From NCBI GenBank assembly GCA_964393405.1, contig CAYMTR010000003.1, positions 73,859-137,858 on the forward strand: a stretch of DNA of 64,000 bases, read 5' to 3'. Position 1 is the first letter of the stretch, and the number at the start of each line of letters is the position of its first letter. Both the position numbers and the translations under genes were made by a program. The notes under the pieces were generated by a model. That model ran no database searches, was not told where the DNA came from, and saw only the letters and a program-made list of their open reading frames with translations. Of the stretch, positions 16,168 to 25,773 are shown piece after piece. Origin of the DNA: CAYMTR01 sp964393405. Lineage in GTDB: Bacteria > Bacteroidota > Bacteroidia > Bacteroidales > Prolixibacteraceae.

Positions 16168-18783
16168 TTAATAATTAGGGAAATCAGTACTTCTCTTTTC
16201 AATTCTAAGGTCTTTAAGCATGCTTGCGTTAGCTGACAGTGAGAAAGTGTAGTACTTGCTTACCCCGATTGGACAAAAGTTGAATGACATCGTCCAACAA
16301 TGCAAATTTCGGGTGACAGTCATTGATGTGTGAGTTATCTTCATTGACTTAAAGTCAAACCCTGAATTAAATGTTGCTTTCCATTTATCAGTGAACTCAA
16401 GGTTGCCATTAAGGCCAATTGATTGTGATATCACGGGCTTACCATCGTAATTAGTATAGTTGAAGCTATAATTCATGTTTATTCGCCAGGGCATTGAAAA
16501 TTTGGAGTAAGAACTACTTTGAACGACTTTAGCTTTTTGGTCGACATCAGTTTCTTTATTATCTGGAGACTTTAATTTTTTCTCTAAATCACTTGAACTG
16601 AAACCGAACCCAAATCCTGTACTGAGGTTAGTTATCCTTCCTAATGAGAAACCTTCAGGTCTATTCCACATATATTCTTTTGTCTTCCTGCCCCTTTCAT
16701 CAAGAGCATAAGGATCGAGTATGCCATTTATGTTGAGAACAGTACCAAGAACCTTTGTACGGGCATTAAGATTAATTACTGAAAGGTTCATTGAGTCAGC
16801 TGCGAGGTTGTAACTTCCACTGAAGCTTAGATTATCCAAAATGGGTATCTTTTTGAATTTCTCGGTTGAAGTTGTGTCCTTATCATTTAAAACCTTCATT
16901 TCGATATTGTTGCTAAGTCCAAAACCAATAGAACCGCTTTCTCCGCGACCTGTAGAGCTGTATACTCCGTTTTCAAAAATATTGTATTGCGAAAGGTTGC
17001 CAATTGAGTCTACCTGAACCCATTTATAAAAACCAAATTTGCTTTGTCCAAAATCAGGACGATAGCTTAAGCTGATTGTTGGATCCATTTTATGGCGTAT
17101 AGCAACAATTTTAGACTTGGGGTTTTTCATCTGATAAAAACCATAAATTGTTGTATTAGCACCAATACCGGCAGAATATTCATAATTTCTTTTAAAGCCA
17201 TCCTTTCTATTTTCCTCTATATGGCCGGGAATCCATTTTTCAGTTCCGGTTTCATTGTCCTGAACTGAGTATCCGTCGATCCAATACTTTTCAAGATAGT
17301 CGAAAAACCAACGTTCGCTATAATTTATTGATGGAGTAACATTGATGTATTCGAAGAGTTTAAATGAGGGTAAGGTTATTGGAATACTGTGACTTACGCC
17401 CTTCTTCCATTTAGATAAAGGAGTTGTGAGTAGTTCATATTCTTTTAGCGAAACATAGTTTTTTGCAGTCATAGTATAAGAGAAGGAAATGTCTTCCCAT
17501 GGTTGTTTTTTTCCGATCCTATTCTTCTTTTTAAAAGGTTGTATGCTTCTCATGCTGATGGTTAAATCAGGCAGAGATATAGAAAGTGTAGAATCTTTAG
17601 TGTTTTGGGAAATTCTCATATTTGCTGAAACACTAAAAGGAGTATTAAGAAAATCTTTTCTTAATGACACGCTAGAATTAGTACTGTTGTTAAGATATTT
17701 CTCAACATTTTCAAATTCATTCAGTTTGTCATAACCGCCAACTGAGAAATCAATATTTGCAGAAAATTTGAAAGAAGGATTTGATTTTGTGTCTTGCGAA
17801 TGACTCCAAACGACTTTGAATGCAGGAGATGTTTTTTGGTTGATACCTTTTTCTCCTGTGACCATGTAGGAGTAATTTAATCCAAAATTACCACCGAATT
17901 TATATCTAAGCTTATACCTGGTATTAAAATTGACAGTCCATCTTCCTTTTGAATAAATATCGCCAGTGACCTTAACGTCAAAATAATCGGATGCGGCCCA
18001 GTAGAATCCTCCTTCTTTCATATAGAACCCATATTCCTTTTCTTCGCCGACTTTAGGGATTATAATACCAGAGCTGTAAGTAGTGTTGTTGGTTGGGATA
18101 TAGCCATATGGCAGGAAAGGGACATAAAGAGGAAAATCTTCAATAACTAAATATGAGAGCCCTGCAATGATAGCTTTTTTGTTAATGATTTTTCCCTTAG
18201 TGATATGAAGATAAAAATGGGGATGTTCGGCATCGCAAGTTGAATATTTACCGTCGACCATGCAAAATATGTCTTTAGTAACCATTTTGGCTTTTCCTCC
18301 ACGAACTTTCCCATCTTGTTGTTCAGTTACAACATTTTCAACAAAACCTTTACTGGTAACGAAGTTATATCTAAGAGAAGAGCAATCAAATTCTTCATCA
18401 CCCTCTTTAAAATGTGGCATACCCGAAACTGCACCTGTAGAGTCAGTTAAACCTTTGGCAAAAATTTCTTTAGTAGCAAGATTTACTGAAATAAAATCAG
18501 CAGTCAATTCAATAGAACCATATTTTATGTTGGCCTCTTTGTATAAATATACTATCTGTTGTCCGTTTTCAAAAGAGACAGCGATTGAATCTTTGGCGTC
18601 GTAAGAGATTGGAGATTCGAAAATCTGATTATTTTTCTTTACAGAATCGCTTTCAATTATCTCTTGAGGCATAGAATTTGCCTTGTTTAAAGAGTCATTG
18701 ACAGGTATTAAATCTTGACTGTACGACTTACAGAGAATACCTGCTAATAGAAATAGTGTAAATATGTATTTAAAATAATTCAA
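16168..18783 (-). CDS. lptD: LPS-assembly outer membrane protein LptD
   Basis: LptD is the outer membrane barrel that inserts lipopolysaccharide, fed by the periplasmic Lpt bridge. The 871 residues have a signal peptide (MNYFKYIFTLFLLAGI), then an OstA-like beta-jellyroll region (about 60-200: YKEANIKYGSIELTADFISV, YSTCDAEHPHFYL). A long C-terminal barrel rich in alternating aromatic strands follows, with the family segment PFLPYGYIPTNNTTYSSGII. LptC is also present at 49.3 kb. It is divergent from a cell-wall amidase, an arrangement I recall from other Bacteroidota. Confidence 0.88.
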   Translation of the reverse strand: MNYFKYIFTLFLLAGILCKSYSQDLIPVNDSLNKANSMPQEIIESDSVKKNNQIFESPISYDAKDSIAVSFENGQQIVYLYKEANIKYGSIELTADFISVNLATKEIFAKGLTDSTGAVSGMPHFKEGDEEFDCSSLRYNFVTSKGFVENVVTEQQDGKVRGGKAKMVTKDIFCMVDGKYSTCDAEHPHFYLHITKGKIINKKAIIAGLSYLVIEDFPLYVPFLPYGYIPTNNTTYSSGIIIPKVGEEKEYGFYMKEGGFYWAASDYFDVKVTGDIYSKGRWTVNFNTRYKLRYKFGGNFGLNYSYMVTGEKGINQKTSPAFKVVWSHSQDTKSNPSFKFSANIDFSVGGYDKLNEFENVEKYLNNSTNSSVSLRKDFLNTPFSVSANMRISQNTKDSTLSISLPDLTISMRSIQPFKKKNRIGKKQPWEDISFSYTMTAKNYVSLKEYELLTTPLSKWKKGVSHSIPITLPSFKLFEYINVTPSINYSERWFFDYLEKYWIDGYSVQDNETGTEKWIPGHIEENRKDGFKRNYEYSAGIGANTTIYGFYQMKNPKSKIVAIRHKMDPTISLSYRPDFGQSKFGFYKWVQVDSIGNLSQYNIFENGVYSSTGRGESGSIGFGLSNNIEMKVLNDKDTTSTEKFKKIPILDNLSFSGSYNLAADSMNLSVINLNARTKVLGTVLNINGILDPYALDERGRKTKEYMWNRPEGFSLGRITNLSTGFGFGFSSSDLEKKLKSPDNKETDVDQKAKVVQSSSYSKFSMPWRINMNYSFNYTNYDGKPVISQSIGLNGNLEFTDKWKATFNSGFDFKSMKITHTSMTVTRNLHCWTMSFNFCPIGVSKYYTFSLSANASMLKDLRIEKRSTDFPNY

Positions 18784-18949
18784 ATTGAAAATTTAGTGGC
18801 TCAAAAATAGTTTAAAAAACTGTTCTGAATATATGAAAAACGAGGTTTTATATAAACAGTTGGTTGCAATATTGACAATTTAGATTTTATTTTACAGTAT
18901 TATTAGATTAACTTTAAACCAGACAGATTATTATTTAAAAAGTTATAAA

Positions 18950-20164
18950 ATGTTTAGAAAAAGAATTTGCTTATTCACTACTATAATAATGATTCTTGCT
19001 TACAGTGCAGCTTATTCACAAAAGGCTGATTATAAGTTTGACAGGGTTGTGATAGATGCCGGTCATGGGGGTAAGGATCCGGGTGCCACCTTTGGGGGGA
19101 TTTTTGAGAAAGATATAGTTTTAGATGTTGCATTGAAGACAGGCGATCTTATAAAAAAGAGATATCCTGAAGTAAAAGTTATTTATACCAGGGATAAAGA
19201 CATTTATCTCTCTCCATTTGAACGACCTGTAATAGCGAATAAGCAAAATGCAGATATGTTTATATCGATACATGTTAACTCCAGCAAAAAACAAGAGGTG
19301 ACGGGAGCAGAAACATATTTTTTGGGGATGCATAAGACACAAGAGAATCTTGAAGTAGCCAAAAAAGAGAACTCGGTAATCTTATTGGATGACGATTATT
19401 CAACTAAATATGAAGGATTTGATCCTAATTCAGCAGAATCATATATAATATTTGAATTGATGCAAAACGAATATTTGGATCAAAGTAGGACCTTTGCTGA
19501 AAAAGTACAAAAACATATTATTTCGAATACCGGGAGGCACGATAGGGGAGTCCGCCAAGCCGGTTTTATTGTTTTAAAGGCCTTAGCGATGCCCAGTGTT
19601 TTAATTGAATTAGGATTTTTAAGCAACAAGGGAGAGAGGAATTATTTGATTGCAGAAGATTCAAAGAATTTGATGGCACAGTCGATATTCAATGCTTTTT
19701 GTGAGTATAAACAACGTTTTGATGATAGAAATTCCGCGGCAGAGAAACCCAAAGATAAAAAAGAAGATTCAAAAAAAGTAAAGACTGACGGGACCAATAA
19801 AGATACAGTCAAGAAAGAAGTTAAAAAAGAAACGATTGAAAGTAAAAGTGATAATAAGTCTGATTCAGTAAAAATTGTTGTTTCAGATACAACAATAATT
19901 GATGTTGATAAATTAGAGGGGAAATGGTTTGGCGTTCAGATTATGGCTTCAAAAGACAGATACTTATCCAGCGATCCTATATTTCAAAACAAAGATTCGA
20001 TATATTACTTATATGAAAATGGTTTTCATAAGTATTTTTCAGGGCTTAGCAAGAATTCAAATACTACTTTAAATAGCAACAGTAAACTAAGGGAAATTTT
20101 TACCGGAGCCTTCCCTGTTGCTTTCATAAATGGGAAGAAAGTACCTTTTTCAGAAGCAAAGTAA
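18950..20164 (+). CDS. N-acetylmuramoyl-L-alanine amidase with C-terminal SPOR-like domain
   Basis: This exported enzyme should cleave the bond between MurNAc and the stem peptide. The 404 residues start with a signal peptide (ICLFTTIIMILAYSAAYS). The Amidase_3 catalytic domain (about 27-245) shows the zinc-site motif VVIDAGHGGKDPGA, DMFISIHVNSSK and the catalytic Glu in SVLIELGFLSN. A lysine/aspartate-rich linker (about 260-320) leads to a C-terminal domain (about 325-400, WFGVQIMASKDRYL to NGKKVPFSEAK) resembling SPOR domains that bind denuded peptidoglycan at the septum. Divergent from lptD; a TTG-N18-TAGATTTT promoter candidate lies upstream. Confidence 0.9.
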   Translation: MFRKRICLFTTIIMILAYSAAYSQKADYKFDRVVIDAGHGGKDPGATFGGIFEKDIVLDVALKTGDLIKKRYPEVKVIYTRDKDIYLSPFERPVIANKQNADMFISIHVNSSKKQEVTGAETYFLGMHKTQENLEVAKKENSVILLDDDYSTKYEGFDPNSAESYIIFELMQNEYLDQSRTFAEKVQKHIISNTGRHDRGVRQAGFIVLKALAMPSVLIELGFLSNKGERNYLIAEDSKNLMAQSIFNAFCEYKQRFDDRNSAAEKPKDKKEDSKKVKTDGTNKDTVKKEVKKETIESKSDNKSDSVKIVVSDTTIIDVDKLEGKWFGVQIMASKDRYLSSDPIFQNKDSIYYLYENGFHKYFSGLSKNSNTTLNSNSKLREIFTGAFPVAFINGKKVPFSEAK

Positions 20165-20772
20165 TTTGGGAATTATGTTATTTTATTTTATAAAACACAT
20201 AAGCATAGAACTAGTATATATATTTAGATTTCTTTTAGTGTGTAAAAAATTTTTAAAAAAGAGTTCAAAAGAGTTTTATTTAGACACGATTTTAAAGAGT
20301 AGAATTCGATTTTAGATTAGTTTTAATTGTAAAAATATTGTAAAAAAATTATTGCATTAATGTTACTAGTTGTAAAAATAACAATCGATTACATTGATTT
20401 AGATAGAATTTTTTCAGAATACTTTTTATTGTTGATATTTAGAAGTAAGGGCTAACTTTTTTTTCTAAATTATCATAATTTATTTTAGAAATTACGATGA
20501 TTATTGAACATATTTATTTAGTATATTTAAGACCTTGCATATAAGAAACTTTGAATATAGTTGTTCATTGTAAAAGACTGTAATATAGTTAATTGAGATT
20601 TGTTTTTAATTTTAAGAATTTATTTTTTTGAAAAACAAGTATTTATGAATTATCTGAAAAAACAATTAAAAAAAGGTTTTTTTTTCAGATAATTTTTCAC
20701 ATTTTTGTATTCGTTATAATTAAACGACGCAACCTAAATTTCTAACTTAAATTTTTTAATAAACCGCCAATA
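20165..20772. other. Very AT-rich region upstream of dnaA with a long perfect inverted repeat
   Basis: No gene is apparent in these 608 bp. A 14-bp perfect inverted repeat, ATTATCTGAAAAAA (20649-20662) and its complement (20680-20693), extendable by one to two pairs, lies about 80 bp before dnaA. It could be a hairpin in the dnaA leader or a DNA-level element. I see no good TTATCCACA-type DnaA boxes, so I do not call an origin. Confidence 0.5.
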
Positions 20773-22200
20773 ATGCCGAAGAATCACTATCAGATTTGGA
20801 ATGATTGTCTCTTAATAATTAAAGATAATGTACAACCGACAAGTTTTAGAACTTGGTTTGAACCAATAAAGCCTCTGAAAATTGCGAATGACATTCTAAC
20901 AATTCAGGTTCCTAGTCCATTTTTTTATGAGTATTTAGAAGAACAATATATAGATATTCTTAGAAAGACTCTGAGAAAGGTTATTGGCAATAATGCAAAG
21001 CTTGAGTACAATGTAGTTATGAGCACTACTCAGCAAAAGAGTGGCTCCCTAACTGTTAATTATCCTGCAAATAATAATTCAAAATTAAATAACAGACCTA
21101 TTTCATTTCCGTTTGGCGAAAATTCCGGAGTAATTAAGAACCCTTTTATAATCCCGGGTATTAAAAAACTACATATTGACCCGCAACTTAAAAAAGATAA
21201 TACTTTCGATAATTTCATAGAAGGAGAATGTAACAGATTAGCTCGTAGTGCAGGTTATGCAGTTGCTCAAAATCCGGGAGGGACATCTTTTAATCCTCTG
21301 ATGATATATGGCGACAGTGGTTTGGGAAAAACTCATTTGGCCCATGCTATTGGAATTGAAGTCAAAGAAAGATTTCCTGAGAAAGTAATACTTTACGTAA
21401 CAGCTAATAAATTTGCATCTCAATATTCAGAAGCTTCAATTTCTAACACAAGAAATGATTTTATGCATTTCTATCAAATGATTGATGTGTTAATTATTGA
21501 TGATGTTCAAGAATTCTCGGGAAAAGAAAAATCCCAGGAAACATTTTTCCATATTTTCAACCATCTGCACCAATCAGGGAAGCAGTTAATTCTTACTTCA
21601 GACAAAGCTCCTACAGAAATAAGCGGAATTCAAGAAAGGCTTCTTTCCAGATTCAAATGGGGACTAACTACTGATCTTCAGGTGCCTGATTATGAAACCC
21701 GCTTATCTATTTTAAAGAAAAAGACATATAAGGATGGTTTAACGATGCCTGAACAGGTTCTTGAATATATTGCACAGAATATATACACAAATGTCAGGGA
21801 ACTTGAAGGAGCTTTAATATCATTACTTGCACAGTCGACCTTGAATAAAAAAGCAATAACCAAAGATTTGGCTGTTGAAATGATCAATAAGATTGTGAAG
21901 CAAAACAGGCATGAGATTACGATTGATTATATTCAAAAAATAGTTTGTGATTACTTCAGCTTACCAGTCGATTCTTTACAGTCGAATACAAGAAAAAGGG
22001 AAGTTGTTCAGGCCAGGCAGATTGCTATGTTCTTTTCAAAAAGTCTTACAAAATCATCACTGGCTTCAATTGGATCACAAATTGGACAAAAAGACCATGC
22101 AACAGTTTTACATGCCTGTAAGACAGTAAATAATTTGATAGATACTGACAGACAATTTAAAATTGATGTAGAAGAAATAGAAAAAAGGCTGAAGGTGTAA
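20773..22200 (+). CDS. dnaA: Chromosomal replication initiator protein DnaA
   Basis: DnaA opens the replication origin. The 475 residues show domain I (about 1-85, WNDCLLIIKDNVQPTSFRTW), a linker, and the AAA+ domain III with Walker A GDSGLGKTHLAHAIG and Walker B VLIIDDVQEFSGKE. Domain IV (about 375-475) carries the DNA-binding signature around GQKDHATVLHACKTV. All parts are intact and of normal length. yigZ follows after 42 bp. Confidence 0.97.
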   Translation: MPKNHYQIWNDCLLIIKDNVQPTSFRTWFEPIKPLKIANDILTIQVPSPFFYEYLEEQYIDILRKTLRKVIGNNAKLEYNVVMSTTQQKSGSLTVNYPANNNSKLNNRPISFPFGENSGVIKNPFIIPGIKKLHIDPQLKKDNTFDNFIEGECNRLARSAGYAVAQNPGGTSFNPLMIYGDSGLGKTHLAHAIGIEVKERFPEKVILYVTANKFASQYSEASISNTRNDFMHFYQMIDVLIIDDVQEFSGKEKSQETFFHIFNHLHQSGKQLILTSDKAPTEISGIQERLLSRFKWGLTTDLQVPDYETRLSILKKKTYKDGLTMPEQVLEYIAQNIYTNVRELEGALISLLAQSTLNKKAITKDLAVEMINKIVKQNRHEITIDYIQKIVCDYFSLPVDSLQSNTRKREVVQARQIAMFFSKSLTKSSLASIGSQIGQKDHATVLHACKTVNNLIDTDRQFKIDVEEIEKRLKV

Positions 22201-22242
22201 ATCAAGGCTTAGGCAGGTCAATAGATCTGCTTTTTTTATTGT

Positions 22243-22854
22243 ATGGAAGATAAAGAAGATGTATACAAAACAATTGAGTTGCCTTCCGAAGGAATTTTCA
22301 AGGACAAAGGCAGTAAATTCTTAGCATTTGCTTATCCTGTCAATGACGAACAGTCAATAAAATCAATAATCACAACTTTAAAAAAAGAACATTTTAGCGC
22401 TCGCCATCATTGTTATGCGTATCGGCTGGGTTATAACGGTGAAATTTTCAGGATGAACGATGATGGAGAACCATCAGGTACAGCAGGCAGGCCAATACTC
22501 GGGCAGTTATTAAGTAATAACCTGACCAATATTTTAGTTGTAGTTGTCAGATATTTTGGTGGAACCCTTCTCGGAGTAAGTGGGTTAATAAATGCATATA
22601 AGAACGCCACAATTGACGTTATTTCTAATTCAGACGTAGTCAATAAAATCATAAAGAATAAGTTGCATATTGAATTCGATTATCTTAATCAGAATTCAGT
22701 AATGAAGATTATAAAGGATTATCAGCTTGAGATAGAGAAGGCTGATTATGGCATTAAATGCATGATAGATGTTAATGTCAGACAGGGTGAAACAGAAAGA
22801 GTCATTGAGAAGATTTCAAAAATTGAAGGAGTAAGAGTTTTAGATTCATTTTAA
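22243..22854 (+). CDS. yigZ: YigZ/IMPACT family protein
   Basis: The 203 residues contain the IMPACT N-terminal domain (UPF0029) with the segments KGSKFLAFAYPV, FSARHHCYAYRLG, NDDGEPSGTAGRPIL and VVRYFGGTLLGVSGL. A C-terminal DUF1949-like ferredoxin fold follows (about 135-200). The function in bacteria is unresolved; relations to translation factors have been proposed. It shares the strand with dnaA, but the strong hairpin at 22994-23024 separates it from pyrB. Confidence 0.92.
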   Translation: MEDKEDVYKTIELPSEGIFKDKGSKFLAFAYPVNDEQSIKSIITTLKKEHFSARHHCYAYRLGYNGEIFRMNDDGEPSGTAGRPILGQLLSNNLTNILVVVVRYFGGTLLGVSGLINAYKNATIDVISNSDVVNKIIKNKLHIEFDYLNQNSVMKIIKDYQLEIEKADYGIKCMIDVNVRQGETERVIEKISKIEGVRVLDSF

Positions 22855-22981
22855 TTTAAAAAAATGAAACTGTGATGAATTTTATTGTTAAAAATTTTAA
22901 CTTTATGCTTTAATGAAACGTTTGAAAAAATATAATTTAAGCTTGGGGTGCTTTATAATCGCTGCACAAATAACAAGATTT

Positions 22982-23032
22982 ATGAAATTGCATAAAAGAC
23001 CAGTAGACTCTCTATTGGTCTTTTTTATATGA
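22982..23032 (+). CDS. Putative 16-codon leader peptide of pyrBI
   Basis: ATG at 22982 opens a frame encoding MKLHKRPVDSLLVFFI and stopping with TGA at 23030-23032. The frame runs through both arms of the terminator hairpin at 22994-23024, so translation closely following RNA polymerase would prevent the hairpin from forming. This is the geometry of the enteric pyrBI leader, which senses UTP through polymerase pausing. There is no visible ribosome binding site and the peptide could be chance, so this is a hypothesis. Confidence 0.4.
   Translation: MKLHKRPVDSLLVFFI
22994..23026 (+). terminator. Strong hairpin terminator or attenuator before pyrB
   Basis: AAAAGACCAGTAGA (22994-23007) pairs with TCTATTGGTCTTTT (23011-23024), 14 pairs with a single G-U and a 3-nt loop, ending in a run of six T (23021-23026). 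It is 140 bp after yigZ and only 44 bp before the pyrB start, so it could end yigZ transcription or attenuate pyrBI. Confidence 0.85.
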
Positions 23033-23069
23033 AAATGGTCGATATATATAAGAGTTAAAAATTTCAAAA

Positions 23070-23981
23070 ATGCAGAAACGAGATTTAATATCTATTACAG
23101 ACTTTAACAAAGAGGATTACTTAAGGATTATGGAGCTTGCAACCGAGTTCGAAAATAATCCTAATCAAGATTTGCTTAAAGGAAAGATTGTTGCGACATT
23201 GTTTTTTGAACCTTCAACCAGAACAAGGCTAAGTTTCGAAACAGCAATAAATAGAATTGGGGGCAGGGTTATAGGTTTTTCCGATTCATCATCTTCAAGT
23301 GTGTCGAAAGGTGAAACTCTTCATGACACGATTAGGATGGTAAGTAATTATGCTGATCTAATCGTTATGAGACATCCACTTGAAGGAAGTGCAAGGTATG
23401 CCAGTGAGATTTCATCAGTCCCCGTAATAAATGCCGGAGATGGAGCAAATCAGCATCCTTCTCAGACATTGCTTGATATGTATTCAATCATGAAAACTCA
23501 GGGTCGTCTCGACAATATTAATATTTTCATGGTTGGTGACTTAAAATATGGAAGAACAGTACATTCTTTATTAATGGCTTTATCTGAATTTGAAAGCCCG
23601 ATTTTTAACTTCATTGCACCCCCGGAGTTGAAGATGCCGGTTGAATATAAACGCTTTCTTCATAGTAAGGGAATAAAATACTATGAACACTCTGAGTTTA
23701 CTGATATAATTTCAGAAGCCGATATTATATATATGACAAGAGTTCAGAAGGAAAGGTTTACTGATCCTATTGAATACGAGAAAGTTAAGAATATTTATAT
23801 TCTGAAGAATAAGATGCTTAAGAATACAAAACCTAATGTTAAGATTCTTCACCCACTGCCAAGAGTAAATGAAATTCATACAGATGTAGATTCAAATCCA
23901 AAGGCTTATTATTTTACTCAAGCTTTAAATGGAGTATATACGAGGCAGGCTATAATTTCACATATCATGGGATTAAAATAA
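23070..23981 (+). CDS. pyrB: Aspartate carbamoyltransferase, catalytic subunit
   Basis: PyrB makes N-carbamoyl-aspartate, the committed step of pyrimidine synthesis. The 303 residues have the carbamoyl-phosphate loop FFEPSTRTRLSFETA (about 50-64), HPSQTLLDMY, the aspartate-binding region and HPLPRVNEI. The regulatory chain PyrI follows 11 bp later, so this is the class B (E. coli-like) allosteric holoenzyme. Confidence 0.96.
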   Translation: MQKRDLISITDFNKEDYLRIMELATEFENNPNQDLLKGKIVATLFFEPSTRTRLSFETAINRIGGRVIGFSDSSSSSVSKGETLHDTIRMVSNYADLIVMRHPLEGSARYASEISSVPVINAGDGANQHPSQTLLDMYSIMKTQGRLDNINIFMVGDLKYGRTVHSLLMALSEFESPIFNFIAPPELKMPVEYKRFLHSKGIKYYEHSEFTDIISEADIIYMTRVQKERFTDPIEYEKVKNIYILKNKMLKNTKPNVKILHPLPRVNEIHTDVDSNPKAYYFTQALNGVYTRQAIISHIMGLK

Positions 23982-23992
23982 AATTATAATTT

Positions 23993-24445
23993 ATGAATAA
24001 AGCACTACAAGTAAGCGCAATAAAAGAAGGAACTGTCATTGACCATATACCGGCAGACAGACTTTTTGATGTAATCAACATCCTTGGATTATTCAATATT
24101 CAAGAGATGATTACATTCGGGACTAATCTTGATAGCAAACAACTTGGGAAAAAAGGAATAATAAAAGTAGCTAACCGTTTTTTTGATGGTGCAGAAATAG
24201 ATAAAATTGCCCTTGTTGCGCCCCATGCGAAATTAAATACGATTAAGAACTTCGAGGTTGTAGATAAACGGGTTGTTGAATTGCCTGCAGAGATATATAA
24301 TATAGTCAAGTGTTTTAATCCAAAATGCATTACTAACGACGAAAAGATTAAGACTAGGTTTACTGTTGTATCTGAGAATCCTGTTGAGTTAAAATGCAAG
24401 TATTGTGAGAAAATTACTTACGAAGATCAAGTGATAATTAAGTGA
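23993..24445 (+). CDS. pyrI: Aspartate carbamoyltransferase, regulatory subunit
   Basis: PyrI binds CTP/ATP/UTP and links catalytic trimers. The 150 residues show the N-terminal nucleotide-binding domain (ALQVSAIKEGTVIDHIPADR) and the C-terminal zinc domain with four Cys in CFNPKC and CKYC. Its stop overlaps the start of the next gene by one base (TGATG), which suggests translational coupling. Confidence 0.95.
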   Translation: MNKALQVSAIKEGTVIDHIPADRLFDVINILGLFNIQEMITFGTNLDSKQLGKKGIIKVANRFFDGAEIDKIALVAPHAKLNTIKNFEVVDKRVVELPAEIYNIVKCFNPKCITNDEKIKTRFTVVSENPVELKCKYCEKITYEDQVIIK

Positions 24446-24906
24446 TGAAGAAGAGAGATTTAAAGGGAATTATTCACGAAGTTAGAAATGTGTTGTGCTG
24501 TTATAATGGCAGAGATGAGATTCTAAGTGAAGTTGCTTTATTGTTGAAAGAAAAGATTTCTCATTATAATTGGGTGGGATTTTATATTCTAACGGCTGAA
24601 AAGGATATGTTATATCTTGGACCTTTTGCAGGAGAACCGACAATACATACTTCCATTCCGGTTGGTAAAGGTATTTGTGGGCAAGTTGCTGTAAATAAGG
24701 AGACGATGATAGTACAGGATGTAAATAGTCAGGAGAATTACTTGTCATGTAGTATTGATGTGAAATCTGAAATAGTAGTTCCGATATTTAAAAATAACAG
24801 TTTTATAGCTGAATTAGATATTGATTCTCACACCAAATCTCCATTTACCGATATTGATAAAAAGATTCTTGAAGAGATTTGCAAGGAACTTTCAGTAGTA
24901 TTTTGA
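24445..24906 (+). CDS. msrC: GAF-domain free methionine-(R)-sulfoxide reductase
   Basis: The protein (153 residues from the ATG at 24445) is a stand-alone GAF domain of the fRMsr type that reduces free methionine-R-sulfoxide. It has WVGFYI, GPFAGEP, the conserved active-site cysteines in GKGICGQV and YLSCSIDVKSEIV, and the C-terminal LDIDSHTKSPFTDID. Only two of the three cysteines I expect from E. coli YebR are clearly aligned. It is translationally coupled to pyrI; there is no evident metabolic link. Confidence 0.82.
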   Translation: MKKRDLKGIIHEVRNVLCCYNGRDEILSEVALLLKEKISHYNWVGFYILTAEKDMLYLGPFAGEPTIHTSIPVGKGICGQVAVNKETMIVQDVNSQENYLSCSIDVKSEIVVPIFKNNSFIAELDIDSHTKSPFTDIDKKILEEICKELSVVF

Positions 24907-24924
24907 AATAAATATACAAACTAA

Positions 24925-25773
24925 ATGATTCTATTAGCTGAAAGCGGATCTACCAAAACTCAGTGGTGCACTGTGGAAAAGGATAAAATTGATTATCTTG
25001 TTAATACGCAGGGCATTAATCCTTTAATGTTGAGTTCTGATGATATTGAAGATATTATAAGACCTGTAAGTGCCACTTTAGATGTAAAAAGTATTCAAGC
25101 TGTTTATTACTTCGGGGCAGGTTGTTCTTTGGTACAAGCAAAAGAAAAGATTAGAAAATCAATTTTCAATATTTTTAGATGTAAAGATATTTTTGTTGAC
25201 ACAGATCTTATTGCTGCCTGTCTTGCTCTGGCAGGGAATAAACCTGCAATTATTGGATTACTTGGTACCGGTTCAAATTCATGTTTGTGGAGTGGAAACG
25301 AAATAGTACAGAAAGTACCCTCGTTAGGCTATATAATAGGTGATGAGGGTGGTGGCGTTTCAATAGGTAAACAGTTGTTGTCAGACTTTCTGAAAAATCA
25401 AATGCCACTTAAGCTTCGGCTTAAATTTCATGATAAATATGATGTGTCTGTAGATATTGCATTAGAAAGAATATATCAGATGCCAATGCCTAATAAGTAC
25501 TTAGCAGGATTTGCACCTTTTGCTGAGATATTTATCGATCATGAATATTGCAAAAGCATAGTAAGAAGTCAGATTGAAAGTTTTATTACCAGAAATATTC
25601 TTCAATATTTAAGATATTCTGAATTTGAAATTATGTTTTGCGGTTCAATAGCTTTTTCTCATATTGATATTCTCAGGGATGTATGTGAAAGTTATGGATT
25701 AAACTTAGGGAAGGTTGTAAAAGAACCGATATGCGATCTGGCGGTATATCTAAAAGATAAGGTTATAAATTAA
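24925..25773 (+). CDS. BadF/BadG/BcrA/BcrD-type sugar kinase (N-acetylglucosamine kinase-like)
   Basis: The 282-residue ASKHA-fold protein begins ILLAESGSTKTQWC (phosphate-1 motif). It has the phosphate-2 motif GLLGTGSNSC and the family-typical GYIIGDEGGGVSIGK. Proteins of this size in Bacteroidota are annotated as N-acetylglucosamine or muramyl-sugar kinases for cell-wall recycling; the substrate here is inferred. It starts 18 bp after msrC and overlaps the end of the convergent DUF4294 gene by 4 bp. Confidence 0.8.
   Translation: MILLAESGSTKTQWCTVEKDKIDYLVNTQGINPLMLSSDDIEDIIRPVSATLDVKSIQAVYYFGAGCSLVQAKEKIRKSIFNIFRCKDIFVDTDLIAACLALAGNKPAIIGLLGTGSNSCLWSGNEIVQKVPSLGYIIGDEGGGVSIGKQLLSDFLKNQMPLKLRLKFHDKYDVSVDIALERIYQMPMPNKYLAGFAPFAEIFIDHEYCKSIVRSQIESFITRNILQYLRYSEFEIMFCGSIAFSHIDILRDVCESYGLNLGKVVKEPICDLAVYLKDKVIN

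Noticed and set aside
20165..20772. Chromosomal origin next to dnaA.
   Set aside because: The region is AT-rich but I find no clusters of TTATCCACA-like boxes; the nearest words have two mismatches. GC skew would be needed.
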